Positions 34,290 to 42,471 of a stretch of DNA of 64,000 bases are shown here, in pieces. The position numbers and the translations under genes were made by a program. Below the pieces are notes generated by a model. It was not told the origin of the DNA, searched no databases, and saw nothing but the letters and a program-made list of their open reading frames with translations. Position 1 is the stretch's first letter. Each line of letters opens with the position of its first letter. The DNA comes from Clostridia bacterium (GTDB lineage: Bacteria; Bacillota; Clostridia; UBA1381), in the NCBI GenBank assembly GCA_017621875.1, contig JAGASE010000021.1, positions 104,996-168,995 of the forward strand, in the 5' to 3' direction.

Positions 34290-35112
34290 CGACAGCTTTT
34301 ATGCACAGGGGCATAAGGCGTCGGAGGAAATGCCAAAATGGCTCAGAGAATTTGGGCTGAACGCATATGAATATCAGTGCGGAAACGGAGTAAGATGCGG
34401 CGAGGCAACGGCAAGAAAAATTGCAGCGGAGGCAGCGGAAAATAATATTATTATGAGCGTACATTCGCCGTACTATATAAACCTTGCAACGCCGGACGAG
34501 GAAAAGCGTGCCGGCGGAATCAATTATATTCTGCAGTCGGCACAGCTTGCAAAGTACCTCGGCGGCGAGCGTGTTGTGGTGCATAGCGGTGCGATTGGCA
34601 AAATGGAGAGGGCGGAGGCACTTGAATATGCCAAGAAGACTCTTCTTCTTGCGAGGCAGGAAATGATAAACGGCGGCTTTGAAAATATCCGTCTGTGCAT
34701 AGAGACTATGGGAAAAATCAATCAGCTGGGAAATCTTGATGAGGTTATGGAGCTTTGCAGACTTGATGAAAGCTTTCTTCCGTGCATAGATTTCGGTCAC
34801 TTAAATGCAAGAACTCTGGGCGGACTTAAAACCAAGGCGGATTTTGAAGTGATTTTTGACGCTATAGAAAATAAGCTGGGGATAGAGCGTCTGAAGGTTT
34901 TCCACAGCCATTTCAGCAAAATCGAGTATACAAAGGGAGGGGAGAAAAAGCATCTGACCTTCAGTGATACCGTTTTTGGACCGGATTTTGATTTTGTGGC
35001 GGAAGTTATGGCACAAAGGGATATCGGTCCGACGATTATCTGTGAATCTGCCGGAACACAGGCAGAGGACGCACTTGCTATGAAGAAAATTTATGAAGCG
35101 ATAGCTAAGTAA
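34258..35112 (+). CDS. Endonuclease IV-like TIM-barrel protein (Nfo/AP2Ec family)
   Basis: A 284-residue xylose-isomerase-like barrel with the zinc ligands of endonuclease IV: SVHSPYYINLA, VVHSGAIG, CIETMGK, CIDFGHLNAR, FHSHFSK and a final CESAG. DNA endonuclease IV cleaves at abasic sites. Sequence is consistent with this function, though some members act on other substrates. ATG 34258 with GGAGG upstream overlaps aroK by 32 bp, a long but convincing overlap. It ends the yqeG-aroE-aroK operon; this pairing with aromatic synthesis is probably incidental. Confidence 0.82.
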   Translation: MKANFGAAGNSDSFYAQGHKASEEMPKWLREFGLNAYEYQCGNGVRCGEATARKIAAEAAENNIIMSVHSPYYINLATPDEEKRAGGINYILQSAQLAKYLGGERVVVHSGAIGKMERAEALEYAKKTLLLARQEMINGGFENIRLCIETMGKINQLGNLDEVMELCRLDESFLPCIDFGHLNARTLGGLKTKADFEVIFDAIENKLGIERLKVFHSHFSKIEYTKGGEKKHLTFSDTVFGPDFDFVAEVMAQRDIGPTIICESAGTQAEDALAMKKIYEAIAK

Positions 35113-35151
35113 GAATATACGACAACAGTTATAATTCTTTTGCAAAAAGTC

Positions 35152-35180
35152 TTGACAAAATAGAGATAATGTATTATAAT
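35152..35180 (+). promoter_or_regulatory. Consensus promoter of the tRNA-Thr gene
   Basis: TTGACA (35152-35157), 17-bp spacer, TATAAT (35175-35180), 12 bp before the tRNA. Confidence 0.92.
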
Positions 35181-35191
35181 TATGTTGTTGT

Positions 35192-35267
<76 letters not shown>

Positions 35268-35297
35268 AAAGCACTTAGCAAATGCTAAGTGCTTTTT
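35268..35297 (+). terminator. Terminator of the tRNA-Thr gene
   Basis: AAAGCACTTAGCA (35268-35280), two-base loop region, TGCTAAGTGCTTT (35283-35295), TT. A perfect 13-bp stem starts right after the CCA end. Confidence 0.93.
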
Positions 35298-35357
35298 CAT
35301 ATAATAGAAATACGATAGTTCCTGTATCGGAGGAATGAAATTAGGGAGGTAAGTTTT

Positions 35358-36716
35358 ATGACGGACGAAAAGAGAGGTAATTTTACCGGTAAAATCGGAT
35401 TTGTGCTTGCAGCGGCAGGCTCTGCCGTGGGATTGGGAAATATATGGAGATTCCCGTATCTTGCTGCAAAATACGGCGGTGGTATTTTCCTGTTGGTTTA
35501 TATTATCCTTGCTGTTACTTTTGGCTTTGCTCTTATGGTGGGCGAAATTGCATTGGGAAGAAAAACGGGACTTAGTGCAATTGGTGCGTTTAAAGCCCTT
35601 AACAAAAAATATTCATTTATAGGATATCTTGCTGCGATTGTCCCTGCGATAATTCTTCCGTATTATTCGGTTATCGGCGGATGGGTTATGAAATATCTGT
35701 ATGAGTTTTTGGTTGGCGGAGCTTTAGATACTGCAAATGATGCATTTTTCGGAAGCTTTATATCACAGCCGACAGAGCCGGTTCTTTGGTTTTTGATATT
35801 TCTTGCAATAACTGCGGTGGTGGTGCTTTGCGGTGTTGAAAAGGGCGTTGAAAAGGTAAGTAAATGCATGATGCCGATTTTGGTTGTACTGTCTGTGTTT
35901 ATTGCAATTTATTCGATATTTATGCCGGGTGCAATGGATGGTGTTTTATATTACATATTGCCTGATTTTTCAAAGTTTTCGGCAACAACCGTCCTTGCGG
36001 CTATGGGACAGCTGTTCTATTCGATGTCGCTTGCTATGGGTATTATGATAACCTACGGCTCATATATGAAAAAGGAAGTAAATCTGGAGTCTTCTGTTAA
36101 GCAGATTGAGCTTTTTGATACAGGAATTGCCTTTTTTGCAGGACTTATGATTATTCCGGCAGTGTTTGCGTTCTCAGGCGGAAGCCCGGAGGCACTTGGT
36201 AAAGGTCCGAGCCTTATGTTTGTAACACTTCCAAAGGTTTTTGAGTCTATGGCTGGCGGAACATTTATAGGTATTGCATTTTTCCTGCTTGTTTTGTTTG
36301 CTGCACTGACCTCGTCGATTTCGCTGATGGAAACGGTTGTATCTATTATTTGCGATAAGTTTAAGTTGGGCAGAAAGCTTGTTTGTGCGATAGTTTTTGT
36401 GGGTGCTGCCATTATAGGTCTTCCTTCATCACTCGGCTACAGCATTTGGAGTGATGTGACCATTATAGGATTGCAGTTCCTTGACTTCTTTGACTTTATA
36501 AGCAACAGTGTTTTAATGCCGATTGTTGCGTTTTTAACCTGTATATTTATCGGATATGTTATCAAGCCGCAAACACTGATTGATGAAGTTGAGACTTCGG
36601 CAGTCTTTAAGAGAAAAAGGCTTTTCTCGGTTGTTATCAAATATATTGCACCTATTTGTATTGTGTTAATTTTGATTTCGTCTGTGCTTGATGCATTCGG
36701 CATATTTAAAATATGA
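35358..36716 (+). CDS. Sodium-dependent transporter, NSS/SNF family
   Basis: A 452-residue membrane protein with about 11-12 hydrophobic segments. TM1 carries the unwound-site signature GSAVGLGNIWRFPYLAAKYGG (written in part), and TM6/8 segments follow, e.g. FALMVGEIALGRKTG. Bacterial NSS members (LeuT, MhsT, TnaT) import amino acids with Na+. The substrate is not resolved. The gene has a good ribosome-binding site (GGGAGG) and its own terminator. Confidence 0.93.
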   Translation: MTDEKRGNFTGKIGFVLAAAGSAVGLGNIWRFPYLAAKYGGGIFLLVYIILAVTFGFALMVGEIALGRKTGLSAIGAFKALNKKYSFIGYLAAIVPAIILPYYSVIGGWVMKYLYEFLVGGALDTANDAFFGSFISQPTEPVLWFLIFLAITAVVVLCGVEKGVEKVSKCMMPILVVLSVFIAIYSIFMPGAMDGVLYYILPDFSKFSATTVLAAMGQLFYSMSLAMGIMITYGSYMKKEVNLESSVKQIELFDTGIAFFAGLMIIPAVFAFSGGSPEALGKGPSLMFVTLPKVFESMAGGTFIGIAFFLLVLFAALTSSISLMETVVSIICDKFKLGRKLVCAIVFVGAAIIGLPSSLGYSIWSDVTIIGLQFLDFFDFISNSVLMPIVAFLTCIFIGYVIKPQTLIDEVETSAVFKRKRLFSVVIKYIAPICIVLILISSVLDAFGIFKI

Positions 36717-36733
36717 CATAAGAAAAAAATTGG

Positions 36734-36762
36734 AGAGAACACGCTTATGTGTTCTCTTTTTT
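36734..36762 (+). terminator. Terminator of the NSS transporter gene
   Basis: AGAGAACAC (36734-36742), GCTTAT loop, GTGTTCTCT (36749-36757), then TTTTT. Confidence 0.92.
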
Positions 36763-36803
36763 CATAAAGTATAATTTTTACAATAAAACGTAAAAAATAA
36801 CCG

Positions 36804-36832
36804 TTTACAAATAATGCCATGTGTGTTATAAT
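36804..36832 (+). promoter_or_regulatory. Promoter of the alpha-mannosidase gene
   Basis: TTTACA (36804-36809), 17-bp spacer, TATAAT (36827-36832). Confidence 0.78.
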
Positions 36833-36902
36833 ACAGCGGATAGAAGTTGTATTTTGCAGTATAATTTACTTGATGAAATGCATAAAGCGGAGGGAGATTT
36901 TT

Positions 36903-39383
36903 ATGGCTAAAAAACTACATTTATTATGCAATGCACATTTAGACCCTGTATGGCAGTGGGAATGGGAGGAAGGAGCAGCGGAAGCTCTGTCTACCTTCCG
37001 TATTGCGGCGGATTTTTGTGATGAGTATGATAATTTTGTGTTCTGTCACAATGAGGCACTTTTATATAAATGGATAGAGGAATATGACATGCCGCTTTTT
37101 GAGCGTATAAAGGGGCTTGTAAGGGCAGGAAAGTGGCACATAATGGGAGGCTGGCATCTGCAGCCCGACTGCAACCTGCCGAGCGGAGAAGGCTTTGTGC
37201 GTCAGATTTATGCAGGAAGAACCTACTTTTTGGAAAAATTCGGCGTTGTGCCGACTGTTGCGGTGAATGTTGACCCTTTTGGACATTCACGAGGTTTAGT
37301 GCAGATTTTGAAAAAGACAGGCTACGAAGGCTACCTGTTCATGCGTCCGGGTGACGGAGACCGCTTTATAAAGCTGCCGTCAAACGAATTTAAGTGGGTA
37401 GGCTATGACGGCTCGGAGGTTGTCGGAATCCGCATACACGGCGACTATAATTCCAAAAAGGGAAGAGCCGCAGAAAAAATACGCGAGTATATTGATTTGT
37501 GTGGCGAGGACGATTTCTTCCTGTGTCTTTGGGGAATAGGAAATCATGGCGGAGGTCCTTCCAAAAAGGATTTGGACGATATAGAAAAGCTTAGCTCTGA
37601 GGTTATAAAGGACGGAGTGGAGCTTATTCAGTCAACTCCCGAAAAATATGTTAAAGAGGTAAAGCAAAAGCATGAGCTGCCTGAATTTGCCGAGAGTATA
37701 AATCCTTGGGCAGTCGGCTGCTATACAAGTCAGGTCAGAGTTAAGCAGAAGTACAGGCTTGCGGAAAATACATATTTTATGGCGGAAATAATGGCTTCGC
37801 ATGCAAGCTCGCAGGGGCTTATGGAATACCCGAAGGAGGAGCTTGCACAGGCTTTATATGACATACTCACAATTCAGTTCCATGATACGCTGCCCGGCTC
37901 GTCTATTCAGCCTGCCGAGGAAATGGCAATTCGCATGCTGGATCACGCTGTTGAAGCTTTGAGCCGCGTTAAGGCAAGAGCATTTTTTGCTTTGTCGGCA
38001 GGACAGAAAAAGGCAGATGAGGATAAAATTCCGATGTTTGCATATAACCCGTATCCGTATCCGATAAGCGGTGATTTCACATGTGAATTTATGCTTTGGG
38101 ACCAGAACTGGAATAAAGAGTTTTTGATGCCGAGAGTATATGATGAATCGGGAAATGTTGTGCCGTCACAGTGCGAAAAGGAGTACAGCACCGTACCTTT
38201 GGAGTGGAGAAAGCGTGTAGTATTCAACGCAACACTAAAGCCAATGAGCTTAAGCAGATTTGACTGTGCCTTTGACGTTATTGAACAGAAACCTACGCCA
38301 ACGCTTGAGAATAATGAAACTCATTATATTTTCAAACGCGGCGATAAGCATATTGAAATTAATAAGAAAACAGGTCTTGTGGACGTTTTTGCTCAAAACG
38401 GAGTAAATTATGTTAAGGGCGGAGCTTTTTCTCTTGATGTATACGGCGATAACTATGACCCATGGGGTATGACGGTTACGGCATTTCGTGACAAAATCGG
38501 AGAATTTACTCTGCTTACTCCCGATGAGACGATGGAATTTTGTTGTACCGACGCACCGATAGAGGCGGTTCACGTAATTGAAAGCGGAGACGTGCGTGTG
38601 ACGGTGGAGGCAGTTTTCGGATATAAAAGCTCAAGAGCAGTTGTAAAATATATTATGTCCGAGAAAGAGGGACTGAAAATTGACGTGCGTATTGTGTGGG
38701 ATCAAAAGCAGAAGCTGGTAAAGCTTGCTGTTCCTACAGGCTTTGCGGACACTTGTTTTGGTGAGCATGCCTATGGTCGTGAAGAGCTTAAGGGCGGACT
38801 TGAGGAAAATGTTTCGCAGAAATATATCGCTGTTTGTTCGGAGGATAAGGCATTGATTGCATCGAATAACGGTGTTTACGGCTCATCGTTTGATGAAACC
38901 GACGGAATCTTGAATATTACGCTTCTTCGCTCTGCGAGCTACTGTGCACACCCTCTGCCGGAGCGTGTAACAATGCCGCAGGACAGATATATGCCTTATA
39001 TTGAGCAGGGCGAGCGTGATTTCTCCTTCCGTTTTGACGTTGGAGAAAGAGAGGAAATGCTCAAAAAAGCACCGATTACGGCACAGGAATTTAATATGCA
39101 GCCGATGCTTTTGTCCTTCTATCCTACAGGCGTAGGCAAGCTGCCGAAATCTCCGTTTGCTCTTTCGGATAATAGCGTGAATATGACAACGCTCAAAAAG
39201 GCGGAAAACGGCGACGGATATATAATTCGTCTGTTCAATCCGACCGAGAAGGAATGCGAGGTAACAGCTTCATACGGAGAAAACAGCATAAAGCTTCGCT
39301 TTGGCAGCTTTGAAATAAAAACTCTGCGTGCAAGCGAAGATAAAATTTCCGAGACTGACCTTCTGGAAAATCTTTTAGATTAA
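36903..39383 (+). CDS. GH38 alpha-mannosidase
   Basis: Removes alpha-linked mannose. Zinc ligands H12 and D14 are in CNAHLDPVWQWEW, and the nucleophile D124 is in VNVDPFGHSRGL. The later HDTLPGSSIQPAE carries the third ligand region. The C-terminal half is the usual beta-rich GH38 region. The protein is 826 residues, with no signal peptide, so it acts on imported oligosaccharides. ATG 36903 after GGAGGGA is chosen; an upstream in-frame ATG at 36819 overlaps the promoter. Its partner could be the GH99-like protein at 18741. Confidence 0.93.
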   Translation: MAKKLHLLCNAHLDPVWQWEWEEGAAEALSTFRIAADFCDEYDNFVFCHNEALLYKWIEEYDMPLFERIKGLVRAGKWHIMGGWHLQPDCNLPSGEGFVRQIYAGRTYFLEKFGVVPTVAVNVDPFGHSRGLVQILKKTGYEGYLFMRPGDGDRFIKLPSNEFKWVGYDGSEVVGIRIHGDYNSKKGRAAEKIREYIDLCGEDDFFLCLWGIGNHGGGPSKKDLDDIEKLSSEVIKDGVELIQSTPEKYVKEVKQKHELPEFAESINPWAVGCYTSQVRVKQKYRLAENTYFMAEIMASHASSQGLMEYPKEELAQALYDILTIQFHDTLPGSSIQPAEEMAIRMLDHAVEALSRVKARAFFALSAGQKKADEDKIPMFAYNPYPYPISGDFTCEFMLWDQNWNKEFLMPRVYDESGNVVPSQCEKEYSTVPLEWRKRVVFNATLKPMSLSRFDCAFDVIEQKPTPTLENNETHYIFKRGDKHIEINKKTGLVDVFAQNGVNYVKGGAFSLDVYGDNYDPWGMTVTAFRDKIGEFTLLTPDETMEFCCTDAPIEAVHVIESGDVRVTVEAVFGYKSSRAVVKYIMSEKEGLKIDVRIVWDQKQKLVKLAVPTGFADTCFGEHAYGREELKGGLEENVSQKYIAVCSEDKALIASNNGVYGSSFDETDGILNITLLRSASYCAHPLPERVTMPQDRYMPYIEQGERDFSFRFDVGEREEMLKKAPITAQEFNMQPMLLSFYPTGVGKLPKSPFALSDNSVNMTTLKKAENGDGYIIRLFNPTEKECEVTASYGENSIKLRFGSFEIKTLRASEDKISETDLLENLLD

Positions 39384-39406
39384 TAAAATACTTAAACTAA
39401 TAATAG

Positions 39407-39448
39407 AAAGAGTGCATCACCATTTTTTGATTGATGCACTCTTTTTTT
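39407..39448. terminator. Bidirectional terminator between convergent genes
   Basis: AAAGAGTGCATCA (39407-39419) and TGATGCACTCTTT (39432-39444) form a 13-bp stem with T-runs for both strands. It ends the mannosidase gene and the DUF421 gene. Confidence 0.92.
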
Positions 39449-39453
39449 GATGC

Positions 39454-40128
39454 TTATTCTCCCGAGAAAAGCGACAGCTTGTTATTTGGGTCGCAAACTC
39501 CGAGAAAAATTTCTTTTGCATTATGATATCCCTGAGCCTTTATCTGTTTCTCAAGCCATGTTGTATCAAGTCCCATTCGCTTTAAATTTTCGTCTAAAAT
39601 TCTTCCGTCCATAATAACCTCGGTGCAGATTTGCTCTTGCGTTGGGGTTAAATTTATGTCGGCAGGATTTAAGGGACGCTTATCGCTTGAGGGCAGGATT
39701 GTGAGCTTGCCGTTATATTCAAAAATGGCGGTTTGAATATCGTTAAGATTAAAATATCCCAACTGTCTGCACATAACCATAAATTCGCTTAAATCCAGCT
39801 TGGCTTTTTTCATATTGCTGCGGTAGAGCTTACCGTTGTTCATAAGAATTGTAGGAGTGCCGTTGATGTATTTCCTGAGCCGCGGGACTTTGCTCGTTAT
39901 GACACTGAAGCACACAGAAACTCCGCCGTAGACTGCAATAGCAATAAGCGGCTTCCACGGCTCTTCAAGCTCGGTGGCAAGCTCGGCCGCAATCGAGCCG
40001 ATGGTAATAGCGGAAACATAGTCAAAAAAATCAAGGTGGCTTATCTGCTTGTGTCCCATTATTTTTGCGGTAATAAGCAAAGCAACAGCAGACAAGAGTG
40101 ACGTCAGTATAACTTTTAGTATATCCAT
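39454..40128 (-). CDS. DUF421 / YetF-like membrane protein
   Basis: A 224-residue protein with about three N-terminal membrane segments (residues 3-85) and a soluble domain (SNMKKAKLDLSEFMVMCRQLGYFNL) typical of DUF421/YetF. Bacillus members are spore or envelope proteins of poorly known function. ATG at 40128 with AGGAGG (40136-40141) is used, although the frame stays open to 40191. A small inverted repeat AGTATA-GTTG-TATACT (40170-40185) lies just upstream. It is divergent from the GH3 gene. Confidence 0.88.
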   Translation of the reverse strand: MDILKVILTSLLSAVALLITAKIMGHKQISHLDFFDYVSAITIGSIAAELATELEEPWKPLIAIAVYGGVSVCFSVITSKVPRLRKYINGTPTILMNNGKLYRSNMKKAKLDLSEFMVMCRQLGYFNLNDIQTAIFEYNGKLTILPSSDKRPLNPADINLTPTQEQICTEVIMDGRILDENLKRMGLDTTWLEKQIKAQGYHNAKEIFLGVCDPNNKLSLFSGE

Positions 40129-40257
40129 ATTATTCCTCCTAAGCTTTATCCTATAATTATTTCCCAAAAAGTATAGTTGTATACTCTGCAAACAATAGAT
40201 AAAAATTGCGAAATAGCGGTTTTATTATGGACAATATTTGGAAACTTAGAATTTTTG

Positions 40258-40286
40258 TTGACAGTGAAAAAAAGGCTTGGTATTTT
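40258..40286 (+). promoter_or_regulatory. Promoter of the GH3 gene
   Basis: TTGACA (40258-40263), 17-bp spacer, TATTTT (40281-40286) with an upstream TG, making an extended -10. Confidence 0.68.
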
Positions 40287-40317
40287 AAGAGTGAACTAAA
40301 AAAGGAAGGATATATTT

Positions 40318-42351
40318 ATGAAAAAGAATGTTCAATCGCTGATAAAGCAAATGACAACAAAGGAAAAGATAATGTTTTTAGAGGGTGCGGCGAGCATGGA
40401 TACAGCGGCGTGTGAGCGGCTCGGTATTCCTGCCATAACCTTTGCAGACGGACCCTTGGGAGTGCGAATTGAAGACGGCGAGGAGGAAAACTGCACCTGC
40501 TTTCCGTGTGGCAGTGCCATGGCGGCTACGTGGAATGATGCAGTTATTGAAAAAATGGGAGCGGCACTTGGCGAGGACTGCATAGAGCATAAAAAAGACG
40601 CCATATTAGGTCCGGCAATTAATATCAAAAGAACGCCTGTATGCGGCAGAAATTTCGAGTATTTTTCAGAAGACCCGTATCTTGTCGGAAAAATCGCCGC
40701 AGCTTATATAAGAGGAGTGCAGAAGCTCGGCGTAGGAACTTGTGTTAAGCATTTTGCGGCGAACAATCAGGAGACGGACCGCGGCGGTGTTAGCGTTGAG
40801 GTTGACGAACGCACGTTAAGGGACATCTATTTAAAGCCGTTTGAAATTGCGGTAAAAGAGGCAAATCCGACAAGCCTTATGTGTGCATATAACCGAGTGA
40901 ACGGCATGCTTTGTTCGGAAAATAAGCATCTTATGAAGGACATTCTGCGTGATGACTGGGGATATGGCGGAATAATGGTTTCCGACTGGCACGCTGTAAA
41001 AAATCCGGCATATTCATTAAAGAACGGATTGGATTTGCAGATGCCGCACGCCGATATAACAAAGCCGAGCATAGAAAATGCGTTAAAGGCGGGCGAAATT
41101 TCCGAGGCGGAAATTGACGCAGCAATATCGCGGCTGATTGATTTTGCGGTAAATGTAAAAAGGTCGGAAATTTCCTATAACCGCGACCGTTTGCACGAAA
41201 TAGCAAGAGAGGTGTCACGTGAAAGCGTTGTTTTACTTAAAAATGACAATAACCTTCTTCCGCTCACGCCCGAAAAGTGCAAAGAAATCGTTGTAATCGG
41301 TGAATATGCAGTAAAACCCGTTTTCAGAGGTATGGGAAGTGCAAGAGTGTATCCGCACCCTGAATATGTAGATATTCCGCTTGACTGCATAAAGAAAAAC
41401 CTTGGAGAAAGCGTAAAGGTTACATATGTTGAGGGATATTCCTCCGCGTTGGAGACAAGGTCGATTTTTGACTTTATGCCGGCGAGAATACCCGAGGCGG
41501 AGGAGATAAAAAGTGCAGATGCCGTTATAGTGTTTATGGGAACGCAGGAGGGACTTGACACTGAGGGAGCGGACAGACCGAGCGGCGGAATTGACCCTTA
41601 TTATACTGCTTATCTTGAAAGGATAACTTCTTTAAATAAAAATGTGGTTGTGGTTTTGGAGAACGGCTCAGGAATTACAGCTCATGTATGGCACACACTT
41701 GTTCCCGCAGTGGCAGAAATGTGGATGGGCGGCGAAGGCGGCGGCAAAGCGATTGCCGATGTGCTGTGCGGCTTGGTAAGCCCATGCGGAAAGCTGCCGG
41801 AGACCTTTGCGAAAAAGCTAAGGTGCGATATTGATTTTCCGGGAGACGGCTACAAAGTGCTTTATGATGAAAAGTGGGCTGTAGGCTACAGATATTACGA
41901 TATGCACACAGGCGAAATTGCATTTCCTTTCGGACACGGACTTTCGTACACCGATTTTGAGTATTCGGATTTGAATATAAAAGCTAAAGGCGATGATATA
42001 AAAATTTCGCTGAAAATCAAAAACATCGGCACATTTCCCGGAAAAGAAATTGTCCAGATTTATGCTAAATCGGCACGCTCATATGTTTCGCGTCCCGAAA
42101 AGGAGCTTATAGCTTATTATAAAACAAAGGAAATAGAGCCGGGAGGGACGGAGACGGCAGAAATAGTTGTTCCTAAATCAAATCTTGCGTATTTTAATAC
42201 AACCCTTAAAAAGCGTGTTATCGAGCCGGGACGCTACATCATATACGCCGCGGCGTCCTCGCAGGATTTGCGACTTTTTAGTGAATATATTCATTCGGCT
42301 GACGACTTTCCGTATACGATTGACACCGTTACCGAAACGATTGTGGGATAA
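40318..42351 (+). CDS. GH3 family beta-glycosidase (beta-glucosidase-like)
   Basis: Hydrolyses terminal beta-linked sugars. The N-terminal barrel has the substrate pocket KHFAANNQETDR and the nucleophile D223 in GIMVSDWHAV. The second domain includes VVLLKNDNNLLPL and EGADRPSG. A C-terminal FnIII-like domain follows (YPFGHGLSYTDFEY, about 540-650). There is no signal peptide, so it is cytoplasmic. At 677 residues it lacks the PA14 insertion of larger clostridial relatives. Beta-glucosidase, beta-xylosidase or other activity cannot be separated by sequence. It follows a promoter and an AAGGAAGGA site. Confidence 0.92.
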   Translation: MKKNVQSLIKQMTTKEKIMFLEGAASMDTAACERLGIPAITFADGPLGVRIEDGEEENCTCFPCGSAMAATWNDAVIEKMGAALGEDCIEHKKDAILGPAINIKRTPVCGRNFEYFSEDPYLVGKIAAAYIRGVQKLGVGTCVKHFAANNQETDRGGVSVEVDERTLRDIYLKPFEIAVKEANPTSLMCAYNRVNGMLCSENKHLMKDILRDDWGYGGIMVSDWHAVKNPAYSLKNGLDLQMPHADITKPSIENALKAGEISEAEIDAAISRLIDFAVNVKRSEISYNRDRLHEIAREVSRESVVLLKNDNNLLPLTPEKCKEIVVIGEYAVKPVFRGMGSARVYPHPEYVDIPLDCIKKNLGESVKVTYVEGYSSALETRSIFDFMPARIPEAEEIKSADAVIVFMGTQEGLDTEGADRPSGGIDPYYTAYLERITSLNKNVVVVLENGSGITAHVWHTLVPAVAEMWMGGEGGGKAIADVLCGLVSPCGKLPETFAKKLRCDIDFPGDGYKVLYDEKWAVGYRYYDMHTGEIAFPFGHGLSYTDFEYSDLNIKAKGDDIKISLKIKNIGTFPGKEIVQIYAKSARSYVSRPEKELIAYYKTKEIEPGGTETAEIVVPKSNLAYFNTTLKKRVIEPGRYIIYAAASSQDLRLFSEYIHSADDFPYTIDTVTETIVG

Positions 42352-42383
42352 GCTGTTAATTGTTAATGATTTTTAAACAAAAT

Positions 42384-42414
42384 TTTGTTAATGTGCAAAC
42401 AAAAATTTATCCAT
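42384..42414 (+). promoter_or_regulatory. Candidate AraC-type activator site, copy A
   Basis: The 31-bp segment ends in TTTATCCAT (42406-42414), touching the -35 (42414-42419). Its first half TTTGTTAATGTGCAAAC is similar to copy B at 48445-48461 (TTTATCCATATGCAAGC). The 22-bp spacing of half-sites is about two helix turns. Confidence 0.65.
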
Positions 42415-42442
42415 TGGAAATAATTCGGCAATAAAGTAAAAT
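42414..42442 (+). promoter_or_regulatory. Promoter of the 835-residue secreted protein
   Basis: TTGGAA (42414-42419), 17-bp spacer, TAAAAT (42437-42442). The weak -35 suits an activated promoter. Confidence 0.65.
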
Positions 42443-42471
42443 CAAGATAGATATTTTAAGGAGGTATAATA

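Noticed and set aside
40227..40415. Small open frame (about 60 codons) ahead of and overlapping the GH3 gene.
   Set aside because: It covers the GH3 promoter (40258-40286) and ribosome-binding site, and its 3' end is the GH3 coding sequence in another frame. No own ribosome-binding site or family resemblance is seen.
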